A stretch of DNA of 6,618 nt, from the NCBI GenBank assembly GCA_021780285.1, contig JAJXZA010000284.1, forward strand, positions 978 to 7,595, read 5' to 3'. Of the stretch, positions 1-6,248 are shown one piece after another. The notes under the pieces were generated by a model. It saw only the letters and a program-made list of their open reading frames with translations. It had not been told where the DNA came from and ran no database searches. Within the stretch, counting starts at the first letter, position 1, and each line of letters starts with the position of its first letter. Source of the DNA: Planctomycetota bacterium. Its GTDB lineage: Bacteria > Planctomycetota > Phycisphaerae > WQYP01. A program made the position numbers and the translations under genes.

Positions 1-432
1 GATAGGTATATTAAAATTAAAGCCTAAAATCCAGGGGTTGACGCCTGCCGGTGACTTGGCTGCGTATGTTGGTGAAAAGCCGACGCTGGGGTTGGGCCTT
101 GCACCGGCAGTTACGATGGCCGCTTTTGCCTCGGCAACCTGGGTGGCCGCCAATCGCAGCTGCGGGTTGTAAAACCAGGCGGCGGCCGTAAGGGCATTTA
201 AATTATAGACGCTTGGAAACCTCGCCGGCAGAGGCAATTGAAGACTTCTGGCATATTTAACCACGGCGGCATTGCGGAGAGACCGCTGCTCAAAACGCGC
301 CGCTGTCTTTGCGGGGTGCAGAGGCTTGGGCTGATATTGCGTACAGCCGGCGATAATCGTCAAACCTGCGCTCAAGCAACACGCCGCTATGGCTTGCGCA
401 AATGACTTGTTCAAAGATATTTGCAAATTCAT
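1..432 (-). CDS. TolC/CzcC-family outer-membrane efflux lipoprotein, N-terminal part (cut by left edge)
   Basis: Likely the outer-membrane channel subunit of a tripartite (RND-type) efflux system. The 144 visible codons begin at an ATG two codons after an in-frame TAG (tag-ccg-atg), which makes this the first possible ATG; a weak GGAA lies just upstream. Residues 9-30 form a lipoprotein signal peptide ending in the lipobox I-A-G-C, with Cys30 as the predicted lipidated residue. About residues 78-144 match the start of the TolC repeat as known in CzcC-like proteins: ALTAAAWFYNPQLRLAA, then a helix rich in Ala and Glu, then AGARPNPSVGFSP, and finally a PWILGFNFNIPI strand. The frame stays open to base 1, so most of the usual 400-plus residues lie outside. 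Adaptor and pump genes would be expected further left. A long ORF in another frame (290-754) is a shadow. The family call is firm; the exported substrate cannot be told. Confidence 0.88.
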   Translation of the reverse strand, partial: MNLQISLNKSFAQAIAACCLSAGLTIIAGCTQYQPKPLHPAKTAARFEQRSLRNAAVVKYARSLQLPLPARFPSVYNLNALTAAAWFYNPQLRLAATQVAEAKAAIVTAGARPNPSVGFSPTYAAKSPAGVNPWILGFNFNIPI

Positions 433-476
433 CGGCTATTCCAGCGTTACAAGTGCGGTCTTTGAGCCAGCAAGCG

Positions 477-505
477 ATGATAGGGCATTTGCATTTGCAT
501 GCAAA
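477..505 (-). promoter_or_regulatory. Candidate sigma70-type promoter of the TolC-family gene
   Basis: Read on the minus strand, TTTGCA (500-505, 4/6 to the -35 consensus) and TATCAT (477-482, 5/6 to the -10 consensus) are separated by exactly 17 nt. Transcription would start near position 470, leaving a leader of about 38 nt before the ATG at 432. The -35 box lies inside a 12-bp palindrome and the spacer holds two copies of ATGCAA, so a bound regulator could occlude it. The assignment rests on motif matching only. Confidence 0.42.
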
Positions 506-516
506 GCGATAATCGC
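494..516. repeat. Back-to-back palindromes, candidate operator upstream of the efflux gene
   Basis: TTTGCATGCAAA at 494-505 is a perfect 12-bp palindrome. It is followed without a gap by GCGAT-A-ATCGC (506-516), an inverted repeat with 5-bp arms around one central base. Two GCATTT direct repeats (485-496) run into the first palindrome. The first palindrome covers the proposed -35 box of the TolC-family gene, a usual position for a repressor of efflux genes. No regulator gene for it is visible in the window. The symmetry is directly seen; operator function is inference. Confidence 0.4.
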
Positions 517-587
517 CGCTGTGGGCCGCTGCGGCGCGAAGCACTGCGCGATAAGTGGATATATGTGCCGCAGATGAAAATGATATG

Positions 588-613
588 AAAAACCAATTGA
601 GGAACCGGCTTTT
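588..613 (-). terminator. Candidate intrinsic terminator behind the rhomboid gene
   Basis: On the minus-strand transcript, AAAAGCCGGTT, a CCTC loop and AATTGGTTTTT form an 11-bp stem with three G-U pairs, beginning 36 nt after the rhomboid stop codon. The flanking A-run and U-run give the usual terminator shape, and further U-rich sequence follows. On the plus strand the wobble positions become A-C mismatches, so the hairpin fits minus-strand transcription only. The stem is not very GC-rich, so it may be inefficient. Confidence 0.42.
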
Positions 614-648
614 AACAATCTGCGGTATTGGCTGGTCTTGACAGGCTC

Positions 649-1851
649 CTACGCCTGCGGCGGCGTTGCCGCTTCGGGATGTTTGGCCAAGACTTCGTTG
701 AGTTCGTTTTGCGCCAATTCTTTCTGGTGCGGGTCGTGCAACCGCTCCAGACATGCGTGAAGCAACTGTACCGCCCGGGTTGGATTTATCTGATGGCGTG
801 CGTAAATCAGCGCTAAAATCAGTTGCACCTGTTCAATTTGCCCCTGACCACTGTAGCGCTGCAGGTAACGCTCGTAGCTGGTGGCCGCCAGAGCGTAATC
901 GCCCTCCGACATAAATTGATTGGCCATATCAAGCTGAGTCTCGGCCGGCAGCACATGGGTCGGGTCCATCACCAGCAGTTGCCGATAGCATTGGGCGGCA
1001 TCGGCCAGGCGATGGGTTTTTCGAAGTTCGGCTATTTGTGTTCGCAGGTCAGCGAGTTGGCTGTTCTGCGATTCGCCGGCGCTGATATTGGCGGCGCCAG
1101 CGCCTGGCATGAGAGTTACAGGGGCGGCGCCTGCGGATTCAAATGGGTTGTACCCGCGTGCAACCATCTGCCGATATTCGCGACGCCGCTGCCATCGTTT
1201 AATCAGCGCGAGCATATCGTAATGATCGCGTGGCAGCAGGCCCGCGGCCAGCAGCAACATTCCTGTGATAAAGCCGGTGGTGTAGCCGGTGAGGTGGGCG
1301 AAGTGAGCAACGTTGTCGCTGGCTCCAAACCATTCGCCGGCGACATCGTAAAACAATATCTGAAACCCTACGAACCAGAAGCTGGGCACATCGAACAAGA
1401 CCACAAAAAACCATACGCGGATATTTGTGAGCGGCAACAGTGCCAAAAACATTCCCGCGACCGCGGCAATCGAACCCGAGGCCCCCAGTGTGGCTGCGTT
1501 GGACGTAAGCACCTGACCGCAGCCGGCCAGCACGCCTCCAGCCAAAAACCAGCACAAGTACGCGGGATGGCCGATTTTTTCGTTCAGCGGGTTGCCAAAT
1601 ACCCACAAAAAAAGCATATTGCCCAGAATGTGCCCGATGTTGGCATGCAGAAACTGGTAGGTGATGAACTGGTACCAATGCAGGTTACCCGGGTTAAGCA
1701 TGTAACGATTCCAACCCGGATCGAGTATGTTGGGATCCGATTGCGTGGGTACATGGTGGCTTGCAAAATAAACGGCAAAGCACACCGCAATTAAAAAATA
1801 ATTCATCCAGGGCGTGCGCCGTTGGGGAATATCGGTGCCAAGTGGAATCAT
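649..1851 (-). CDS. Rhomboid-family intramembrane serine protease with C-terminal TPR-like tail
   Basis: This 400-residue membrane protease would cleave transmembrane substrates within the bilayer. About six hydrophobic segments lie between residues 17 and 205. The rhomboid hallmarks are all present: H74-xxx-N78 in the second helix (equivalent to H150/N154 of E. coli GlpG), the G-A-S-G motif with nucleophile Ser125, and H-x-x-H-L-T-G with catalytic His186. The fold ends near residue 207. A basic linker follows (KRWQRRREYR, residues 218-227), then an Ala/Gly-rich stretch, then about 135 residues (262-395) of amphipathic helices with TPR-like spacing and residues (ADAAQCYRQLLVMDP, YALAATSYERYL), probably cytosolic and protein-binding. 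The ATG at 1851 has only a weak purine-rich GAAGAG upstream, but a good promoter precedes it. Stop is TAG. Rhomboid plus TPR tail fits Planctomycetota. Its substrate is unknown, and there is no sign of cotranscription with the GH59 gene. Confidence 0.93.
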   Translation of the reverse strand: MIPLGTDIPQRRTPWMNYFLIAVCFAVYFASHHVPTQSDPNILDPGWNRYMLNPGNLHWYQFITYQFLHANIGHILGNMLFLWVFGNPLNEKIGHPAYLCWFLAGGVLAGCGQVLTSNAATLGASGSIAAVAGMFLALLPLTNIRVWFFVVLFDVPSFWFVGFQILFYDVAGEWFGASDNVAHFAHLTGYTTGFITGMLLLAAGLLPRDHYDMLALIKRWQRRREYRQMVARGYNPFESAGAAPVTLMPGAGAANISAGESQNSQLADLRTQIAELRKTHRLADAAQCYRQLLVMDPTHVLPAETQLDMANQFMSEGDYALAATSYERYLQRYSGQGQIEQVQLILALIYARHQINPTRAVQLLHACLERLHDPHQKELAQNELNEVLAKHPEAATPPQA

Positions 1852-1898
1852 GCGTTTCTCTTCAACATTAGCAACCCGCCCGCCGGGCCGAAACAGTC

Positions 1899-1927
1899 AT
1901 TATTCGGGCATTGGACGGCAAGGTCAA
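1899..1927 (-). promoter_or_regulatory. Sigma70-type promoter of the rhomboid gene
   Basis: Read on the minus strand, TTGACC (1922-1927, 5/6 to TTGACA) and AATAAT (1899-1904, 5/6 to TATAAT) are separated by exactly 17 nt. The predicted start is near 1892, giving a leader of about 40 nt before the ATG at 1851. This is the best promoter match in the window and implies the rhomboid gene is transcribed independently of the GH59 gene upstream. Confidence 0.58.
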
Positions 1928-2142
1928 ATGGTTATCAGCGCCAACGCGGCCTGCGGGATGCGAGAGAGTAGATGGAGATAGTAGAAAGTATCCCGATTGG
2001 CGGTTCGTACCCGCAGAGGTCTATCCCGGCCAGCGCCGGGAGATTTCGCCCTCCGTGGCTCAAGAGCGTATATCGGGCGCTGCGCTTGGTTTGGGGTTTC
2101 GATTGCTGCACTGTGGCGGTTCGTCAGGTTGGGCGGGGCCTA
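1928..2142. other. Intergenic spacer between the GH59 and rhomboid genes, with one GC-rich hairpin
   Basis: No convincing coding sequence is seen here on either strand; the open frames crossing it are antisense shadows that run into the GH59 gene. CCCGGC-cagc-GCCGGG (2025-2040) is a perfect 6-bp stem, 7 bp with the flanking T-A pair, about 100 nt after the GH59 stop. It lacks a U-run on either strand, so it is not a canonical intrinsic terminator, though it could block exonucleases or act with Rho. An 11-nt direct repeat TGGCGGTTCGT occurs at 1998-2008 and 2114-2124; its significance is unclear. Confidence 0.45.
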
Positions 2143-4500
2143 TCAAGGCAGCAGTTCAACCTCCCGCAGAGCCGGCGGTTGCTTGTGCGGGGTCGTCTCA
2201 ATAAGCACCCTGAACCTTTGCGCTGTTACGGGTGCAAAGGTAAACCATTGCGTGTTGCGGCCCGTCAGGTTGCCGGCGGAAAGATCAAGCCAGCGCCCCG
2301 CACGGTGATATTGGAGCTTCATTTTTCCAACAGCGCCTTTATACGCGACGACGTAGGCATGTTGGACCTGTTGCGGGCGGCTCAGTCGCAGCGCCAGCCA
2401 GGCGCCGGTGACATCACCCTTGGCGGCACTCCAATAGGTTTGTTGATTGTCGTCGGCGGCATTTTGGTCGGAGGATCTTCCGCCCGCGTCGCTTGAGGCA
2501 GATACTTGCGCGCCTTTCGCCAAATCTTTGAAGTAAAGCCCCGGCAGCGGCTTGATGGCAAACCGTTTGAACCACGCATGATTCCAACCGGTGGCAAGGC
2601 CGGCCATGCCCTCAATACTCTCGGTATTGTGGACTTTTGCGATCTGGCTGCCGTCAAGCGATGCGGTGATAGTGCCATCGTTGCAAACGAGCTTTAGCCC
2701 ATGCCAGCCCGAGCCGGGTGGCCTGACCCGTCCTCTGGCGATTACCCTGACGGGGGCGGTAAGTTGCCAATTGCCGGACGCATCAAGCATCAACCGATAA
2801 CCAATGGATTGACGAAAGCTCCATGGCACGTATCCGACGCGGGCGATAATGCCGGCGCTGCCCGTCGCGGGCAGGCGTACATCACAGGCCACGCTGTAAT
2901 TGTGCCAGTGCATATCGCCGACAACAGTGAATGGCCGATGCTGATGGGTCCACGGAATCTGCGGCTCGGTGATTTTTTGTTCAAGTACGCGGGCGGAGGT
3001 CTTGCGATCTTCGGTGATGTTAAAGGCGCCGTTCTGATCGGCAAAGTAGCGCGGCGACTGGCCGATGGCCACCGATGAAAAATCGCCCTTGTACGGCAGT
3101 GGAAATGGCGCCGCCGGTGGAATGGTTTTAACGTATCCCTTGTGCTGGCCCGTTGTTGTGGTGAGCGAATAAATGGCGTGCGGCAGCAGGGTGATTGTAA
3201 CGCTGCCGTGCTGAGGGGTTACATCAGGTTGTTGGGCAAACATATCGCCGGGAACCGATCGCCATACGTGCAGCGTATGATTCGCCGGCAGGCCGCCCGC
3301 AATATGCAGCGTCAGATTCTGTGGCTGGGTCGCATCCTGTGTCTCAATGATGACACTGTAATTCCGGCCATGTGGGCTTTGCAGTGCCACTACGCTGCCG
3401 CCCTGCGGCAGGAGTTGACAGGCCGTATTGATATATCGCCAGCCGATTTGGGCAAACTGCGTGGTGTGCGCAATAGCCCAAATGGGGCCGAGCACCTTGT
3501 AATGACCGCTCCAGGGTTGAATGGCCACAAGGGGGCCATTTCCCTCGGCGGGCAGGTTGTCGTAATACGACGTTTCCAGCGCCCAGTAAATGGTGCGAAC
3601 CATCCGCCCCTGGATGTAGTTGCGGTTTAAAAGCTTGGCCATGGTGGCGGTAAACGGTTTGGCGCCGCTCCAGTCTTCGCCTGACCATAGAGGAATCTTT
3701 GTGGCCTGCGCTGCGGGCGACGAAACGTAATGGGGGTAGTGCTGGCCTACCGCGCTGATGGCATGAAACAGCGCAGGGTTTGCTTTAATGCGTACGGCGA
3801 GGTTCCAGTTCCAGGCGTCGGCCAGTTCAATATGCACCCCGGTAAGGCCGGCGGCATCGAGCGTTTTTCGCAGCAGCAGAACCCACTTAAGGTTGAGGTC
3901 ATGTTCGTTGTAGCAGCCCACAAAGTTGATCTTAATGTCATCGAACCGCTTAAGGCACTGCACCACGCGGGCAATGTAGTTGGCGTTGTCCTGTGAGTAA
4001 TATCTCTGGAAGAAAGTGCTATGCGGTGCGGCGTGATCGTCAATCCATCCCGGAGCACCCCACTGCAGCAGACCCAGGCGAATGTTGGCGTTACGCTTGC
4101 GAGCCTCCTTCATGAGCCAGGTTTCGTAGCCGCGGTTGAAATAGCGGGCCTTGGGATGTTCGTACTCGCTGCGCGATCGAAAGTAAGCCGGCTCGGTGCC
4201 ATCGGTGGAGTTCATATCGCCGCCGAGTTCGCATTTAAGAACCTGCAACGAAGCCCCGAAATCGGGTTTAAAAAGATAGTCTAAAATTTGATCGCGCTGT
4301 TTTTTGGGGTAGTCAATAAGCAAACGTGTAGATGCTCCGGCGCTCTCGCCGCCAATGCCTTCAAATACGCGGCCCGGGCTTTGACCCGACACGTTCAACG
4401 AAACTTCGGGAGGCGTCAAGGGTTTAGCCGCGGCTAGACCGCCGGTCAGAGCGCAAGCGGCAGCGCCAAAAAGTGCCGCCAGGAGATGAGATATTCGCAT
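2143..4500 (-). CDS. Secreted GH59 glycosidase (galactocerebrosidase / beta-galactosidase family) with C-terminal F5/8C-like domain
   Basis: Predicted to hydrolyse terminal beta-galactosides outside the cytoplasm. This 785-residue protein follows animal GALC closely: FEGIGGESAGASTRLL, ILDYLFKPDFGASLQVLKCE, GGDMNSTDGTEP, RGYETWLMKEARKRN, WSGHY and HTTQFAQIGW. The expected acid/base is Glu199 (FVGCYNEHD) and the nucleophile Glu275 (LWSGEDWSG). Domain order: Sec signal (residues 1-25, likely cleavage after LAAA), TIM barrel (about 35-325), beta-sandwich (to about 455), lectin-like domain (about 470-653), then about 130 extra residues resembling an F5/8 type C (CBM32-like) domain, with SDQNAADDNQQTYWSA and ending in REVELLP. 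Animal GALC stops before that last domain. The ATG at 4500 is preferred over one at 4518 (791 residues) because GGAG sits 7 nt upstream and the protein then starts MRISHLL. Cys16 follows three Ala, a poor lipobox, so lipidation is unlikely but possible. The divergent AraC gene suggests substrate-induced control. Natural substrate unknown. Confidence 0.93.
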   Translation of the reverse strand: MRISHLLAALFGAAACALTGGLAAAKPLTPPEVSLNVSGQSPGRVFEGIGGESAGASTRLLIDYPKKQRDQILDYLFKPDFGASLQVLKCELGGDMNSTDGTEPAYFRSRSEYEHPKARYFNRGYETWLMKEARKRNANIRLGLLQWGAPGWIDDHAAPHSTFFQRYYSQDNANYIARVVQCLKRFDDIKINFVGCYNEHDLNLKWVLLLRKTLDAAGLTGVHIELADAWNWNLAVRIKANPALFHAISAVGQHYPHYVSSPAAQATKIPLWSGEDWSGAKPFTATMAKLLNRNYIQGRMVRTIYWALETSYYDNLPAEGNGPLVAIQPWSGHYKVLGPIWAIAHTTQFAQIGWRYINTACQLLPQGGSVVALQSPHGRNYSVIIETQDATQPQNLTLHIAGGLPANHTLHVWRSVPGDMFAQQPDVTPQHGSVTITLLPHAIYSLTTTTGQHKGYVKTIPPAAPFPLPYKGDFSSVAIGQSPRYFADQNGAFNITEDRKTSARVLEQKITEPQIPWTHQHRPFTVVGDMHWHNYSVACDVRLPATGSAGIIARVGYVPWSFRQSIGYRLMLDASGNWQLTAPVRVIARGRVRPPGSGWHGLKLVCNDGTITASLDGSQIAKVHNTESIEGMAGLATGWNHAWFKRFAIKPLPGLYFKDLAKGAQVSASSDAGGRSSDQNAADDNQQTYWSAAKGDVTGAWLALRLSRPQQVQHAYVVAYKGAVGKMKLQYHRAGRWLDLSAGNLTGRNTQWFTFAPVTAQRFRVLIETTPHKQPPALREVELLP

Positions 4501-4507
4501 GATAAGG

Positions 4508-4511
4508 CTCC
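4508..4511 (-). promoter_or_regulatory. Shine-Dalgarno site that fixes the GH59 start
   Basis: Minus-strand GCGGAGCCTTATC precedes the ATG at 4500, with GGAG 7 nt from the start codon. The alternative upstream ATG at 4518 has only GGAAC directly abutting it, which is too close to serve. This decides the 785-residue start. Confidence 0.6.
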
Positions 4512-4669
4512 GCAACAATGTTCCGAATCTGGAAAATGCTCTTTAATAGCTTCGCCCCCTGGTGTTGGGTCGTCAACCCCTGTATGCGCGGCGGTTAAGT
4601 GATAACGTTTGGTGTGGCTTTGCGTAAAACGGGCCGATTCATAGAGTATCCCGGCGTTTGCAATGCACT

Positions 4670-4697
4670 TTGCCAAGGCCCGTAATCGTAATATTAT
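4670..4697 (+). promoter_or_regulatory. Candidate promoter of the AraC-family regulator
   Basis: TTGCCA (4670-4675, 5/6) and TATTAT (4692-4697, 5/6) are separated by 16 nt. Transcription would start near 4704, leaving a leader of about 118 nt to the ATG at 4822. The tandem CGTAAT repeat at 4681-4692 fills the second half of the spacer and touches the -10 box, a position from which a bound protein could autoregulate the gene. Confidence 0.4.
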
Positions 4698-4780
4698 CCA
4701 TGCAGGCCATGAATTTATCCCTCTGTTTTGATGGTTAAGCCACGCCGATTTTCGCAAATGGAACTGCGATACAGCTTTGT

Positions 4781-4811
4781 CGGCGTTCCATCCGTCTGCC
4801 GCGGCGTTACA
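4781..4811 (+). repeat. 21-bp-spaced direct repeat, candidate AraC-family half-sites
   Basis: CGGCGTTCCA (4781-4790) and CGGCGTTACA (4802-4811) agree at 9 of 10 positions and lie exactly 21 bp apart, two helical turns. AraC-type dimers are known to bind direct-repeat half-sites with this spacing, as at E. coli araI. A further CGGCGTT stands at 4652-4658. The pair sits just before the regulator's ATG, where binding would repress it. CGGCGTT also occurs inside the rhomboid gene (661-667), so chance is not excluded. Confidence 0.3.
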
Positions 4812-4821
4812 ATGTTTACCG

Positions 4822-5727
4822 ATGGATCACACTCAAAAGGAAATAGTTTCGACCCCGCATGTGCCGCACGGGTTTCCGCAGCAACGTATGATTGTACTGC
4901 CGCGGCCGCTGGTAAATCAGGCTTTAGCGCATCACCTGCCGATGCCGCTGATTCCGAGCGACGTTGGGTACTTTCCCAAGGCGACGAATCATTATGTGGA
5001 GCGGCCTGCCGGCTCGCCACAGACGATTTTTATTTTGTGCGTCAGCGGCCAGGGATGGCTCAAAATCGCCGGGCGGCACTTTGATGTGCTGCCGGGGCAA
5101 CTGGCCGTTGTAAGCCCAAACGAATCGCATTGCTATGGCTCCGGCCCCAAGGGTGCATGGACAATTTACTGGTGTCACGCCGCCGGCAGAGCGGCTGGGC
5201 ACTTTGCAGCCGAGCTGCGCCGGCGCGACTTTTTACCGGTGTTTGATGTCGCGGGTTATCTCGATCTTGTGCCGCTCTTCGAGCAAATTACTGATGTGCT
5301 GGGTCGGGGCTACCGCATGGCACACCTGCAGCTTGCGGCCATGACGCTGGCCCATTTGCTGGCCCAGGTGGTTGACTCCGCACGCTCGCCGCTGACCAGC
5401 CGGCGGCATCAAGATATGGAAGCGGTGATAGCCTACATGCGGCAGCGCCGGCATGCGCGCATTGCAGTGCGTGAACTGGCCCGGCTGAGCAATTTGTCGG
5501 TATCGCATTTTATGGCGCTTTTTAAACAGACCACCGGTTACGCTCCGCTCGATTATTTTATTCGCCTTAAAATGAGCCGCGCCGCGGAATTGCTCGACAC
5601 CACCGCGCGCCCACTCAAGCAAATCGCCGGCGATGTCGGCTTTAACGATCCGCTCTATTTTTCGCGCGTCTTTCGGCGGGTCTATCACGTTGCACCCAGC
5701 GAGTATCGCCGCACCCCCAAGGGATAG
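4822..5727 (+). CDS. AraC-family transcriptional regulator (cupin-like sensor plus double HTH)
   Basis: A 301-residue DNA-binding regulator. About residues 55-125 form an AraC-type sugar-sensing cupin barrel (CVSGQGWLKIAG, then VLPGQLAVVSPNESHCYGSG and GAWTIYWCH). A helical dimerisation stretch covers about 140-190. The C-terminal 105 residues are the tandem HTH domain: the first HTH is around IAVRELARLSNLSVSHFMAL, the second around PLKQIAGDVGFNDPLYFSRV, followed by the family signature FRRVYHVAPSEYRR. The ATG at 4822 is chosen. The frame is open further upstream to 4732, with a TTG at 4777 giving 316 residues, but those extra residues look unconserved. No start has a clear Shine-Dalgarno; an ATG at 4888 would also spare the domains. 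Divergent transcription from the GH59 gene implies that it senses a sugar released by, or related to, that enzyme's substrate. The ligand is unknown. Confidence 0.92.
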   Translation: MDHTQKEIVSTPHVPHGFPQQRMIVLPRPLVNQALAHHLPMPLIPSDVGYFPKATNHYVERPAGSPQTIFILCVSGQGWLKIAGRHFDVLPGQLAVVSPNESHCYGSGPKGAWTIYWCHAAGRAAGHFAAELRRRDFLPVFDVAGYLDLVPLFEQITDVLGRGYRMAHLQLAAMTLAHLLAQVVDSARSPLTSRRHQDMEAVIAYMRQRRHARIAVRELARLSNLSVSHFMALFKQTTGYAPLDYFIRLKMSRAAELLDTTARPLKQIAGDVGFNDPLYFSRVFRRVYHVAPSEYRRTPKG

Positions 5728-5737
5728 CGGCAGCGCA

Positions 5738-5777
5738 GCGCTATAGCTTCTGCAAAGAGTCGCAGGAGCTATGGCGC
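5738..5777 (+). terminator. Strong stem-loop between convergent genes, likely 3' end of the AraC-family transcript
   Basis: GCGCTATAGCTTCTGC (5738-5753) pairs with GCAGGAGCTATGGCGC (5762-5777) over 16 bp around an 8-nt loop, starting 10 nt after the regulator's stop codon. Its two non-Watson-Crick positions are U-G pairs in plus-strand RNA but A-C mismatches in minus-strand RNA, so it is built for the plus transcript. No U-run follows, so it is not a textbook intrinsic terminator; it may work with Rho or as a stabilising 3' end. It ends 3 nt before the dut stop codon. Confidence 0.5.
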
Positions 5778-5780
5778 CGC

Positions 5781-6239
5781 TTAGTGGCCTGTACTGCCAA
5801 AACCTCCGGTGCCGCGGTCGGTGGGTGCGAGATGATCGGGCGAATCCACCGCTTGCCACGTTGCCTGGGCCACCGGCGCGACAATCATTTGTGCGATGCG
5901 CATGCCGCGGGTTATTACAAATGGTTCGCTGCCGAGATTGATCAGCAGAATCTTAAGTTCGCCCCGGTAGTCGGCATCTATGGTGCCGGGGGCGTTGGGG
6001 GCCGAGATGCCATGCTTAAGAGCCAGGCCTGACCGCGGCCGAATCTGCACCTCGTAACCCGGCGGGATCGCCATAATAAAACCGCAGGGAATAGCCGCTC
6101 GCTGCATGGGCGCAAGCGTAAACGGCTCGGTCACGGCGGCCTGCACATCCATGCCGGCAGCATGGGGTGTTTGATAGCCCGGAGCCTCAAGGCCCTTGCC
6201 GTGCGGCAGCCAAAAAATCTGTAGTACGGGTTGTTGCAT
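5781..6239 (-). CDS. dut: Deoxyuridine 5'-triphosphate nucleotidohydrolase (dUTPase)
   Basis: Hydrolyses dUTP to dUMP and pyrophosphate, keeping uracil out of DNA and feeding dTMP synthesis; a cytoplasmic, normally homotrimeric enzyme. The 152 residues match the usual bacterial length of about 150, and all five conserved motifs are present in order: I, A-G-M-D (28-31); II, R-P-R-S-G-L-A (67-73); III, NAPGTIDADYRGE (82-94) with catalytic Asp88; IV, R-I-A-Q-M-I (114-119); V, the C-terminal RGTGGFGSTG arm (142-151) that closes over the substrate. The ATG at 6239 is supported by AAGGA 9 nt upstream. The gene follows the broken amidotransferase by 48 bp on the same strand, so it was probably cotranscribed with it. 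No convincing promoter of its own was found in the gap. It converges on the AraC-family gene with a 53-bp spacer. Identification is secure. Confidence 0.96.
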   Translation of the reverse strand: MQQPVLQIFWLPHGKGLEAPGYQTPHAAGMDVQAAVTEPFTLAPMQRAAIPCGFIMAIPPGYEVQIRPRSGLALKHGISAPNAPGTIDADYRGELKILLINLGSEPFVITRGMRIAQMIVAPVAQATWQAVDSPDHLAPTDRGTGGFGSTGH

Positions 6240-6248
6240 GGTGCATTT

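Larger units (their letters stand above)
4501..4821. promoter_or_regulatory. Divergent control region between the GH59 and AraC-family genes
   Basis: This 321-bp gap between divergent genes has no convincing gene. Toward the GH59 gene, no good -35/-10 pair was found: minus-strand TTGACG (4571-4576) lies 22 nt from TATTAA (4543-4548), too far for sigma70. That would suit an activator-dependent promoter. Short repeats that could be regulator half-sites include CGGCGTT at 4652-4658, 4781-4787 and 4802-4808, a tandem CGTAAT pair at 4681-4692, GGTTAAG at 4593-4599 and 4733-4739, and GTTA-N5-TAAC at 4594-4606. Short ATG-initiated frames here, such as 4700-4738, have no supporting signal. Confidence 0.5.

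Noticed and set aside
290..754. 154-codon minus-strand frame between the efflux and rhomboid genes.
   Set aside because: It overlaps the TolC-family signal peptide in another frame and crosses the terminator and promoter signals; the in-frame lipobox reading is clearly better.
823..1794. Long plus-strand open frame (323 codons) antisense to the rhomboid gene.
   Set aside because: It mirrors a gene with all rhomboid catalytic motifs, has no domain-like pattern and no promoter or ribosome site.
1972..2496. 174-codon plus-strand frame from the intergenic spacer into the GH59 3' end.
   Set aside because: Most of it is antisense to the F5/8C-like domain and its translation shows no recognisable motif.
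4543..4576. TTGACG and TATTAA on the minus strand as a GH59 promoter.
   Set aside because: Spacing of 22 nt is too long for sigma70; kept only as a note in the control region.
4700..4738. Short plus-strand frame (12 codons) that might be a leader peptide for the AraC-family gene.
   Set aside because: No ribosome site, no regulatory residue pattern, and it starts before the predicted transcription start.
5233..5859. 208-codon minus-strand open frame spanning the AraC-family gene, the hairpin and the dut 3' end.
   Set aside because: It is antisense to the conserved HTH domain and shares dut's strand in a different frame; its translation is low-complexity and basic.
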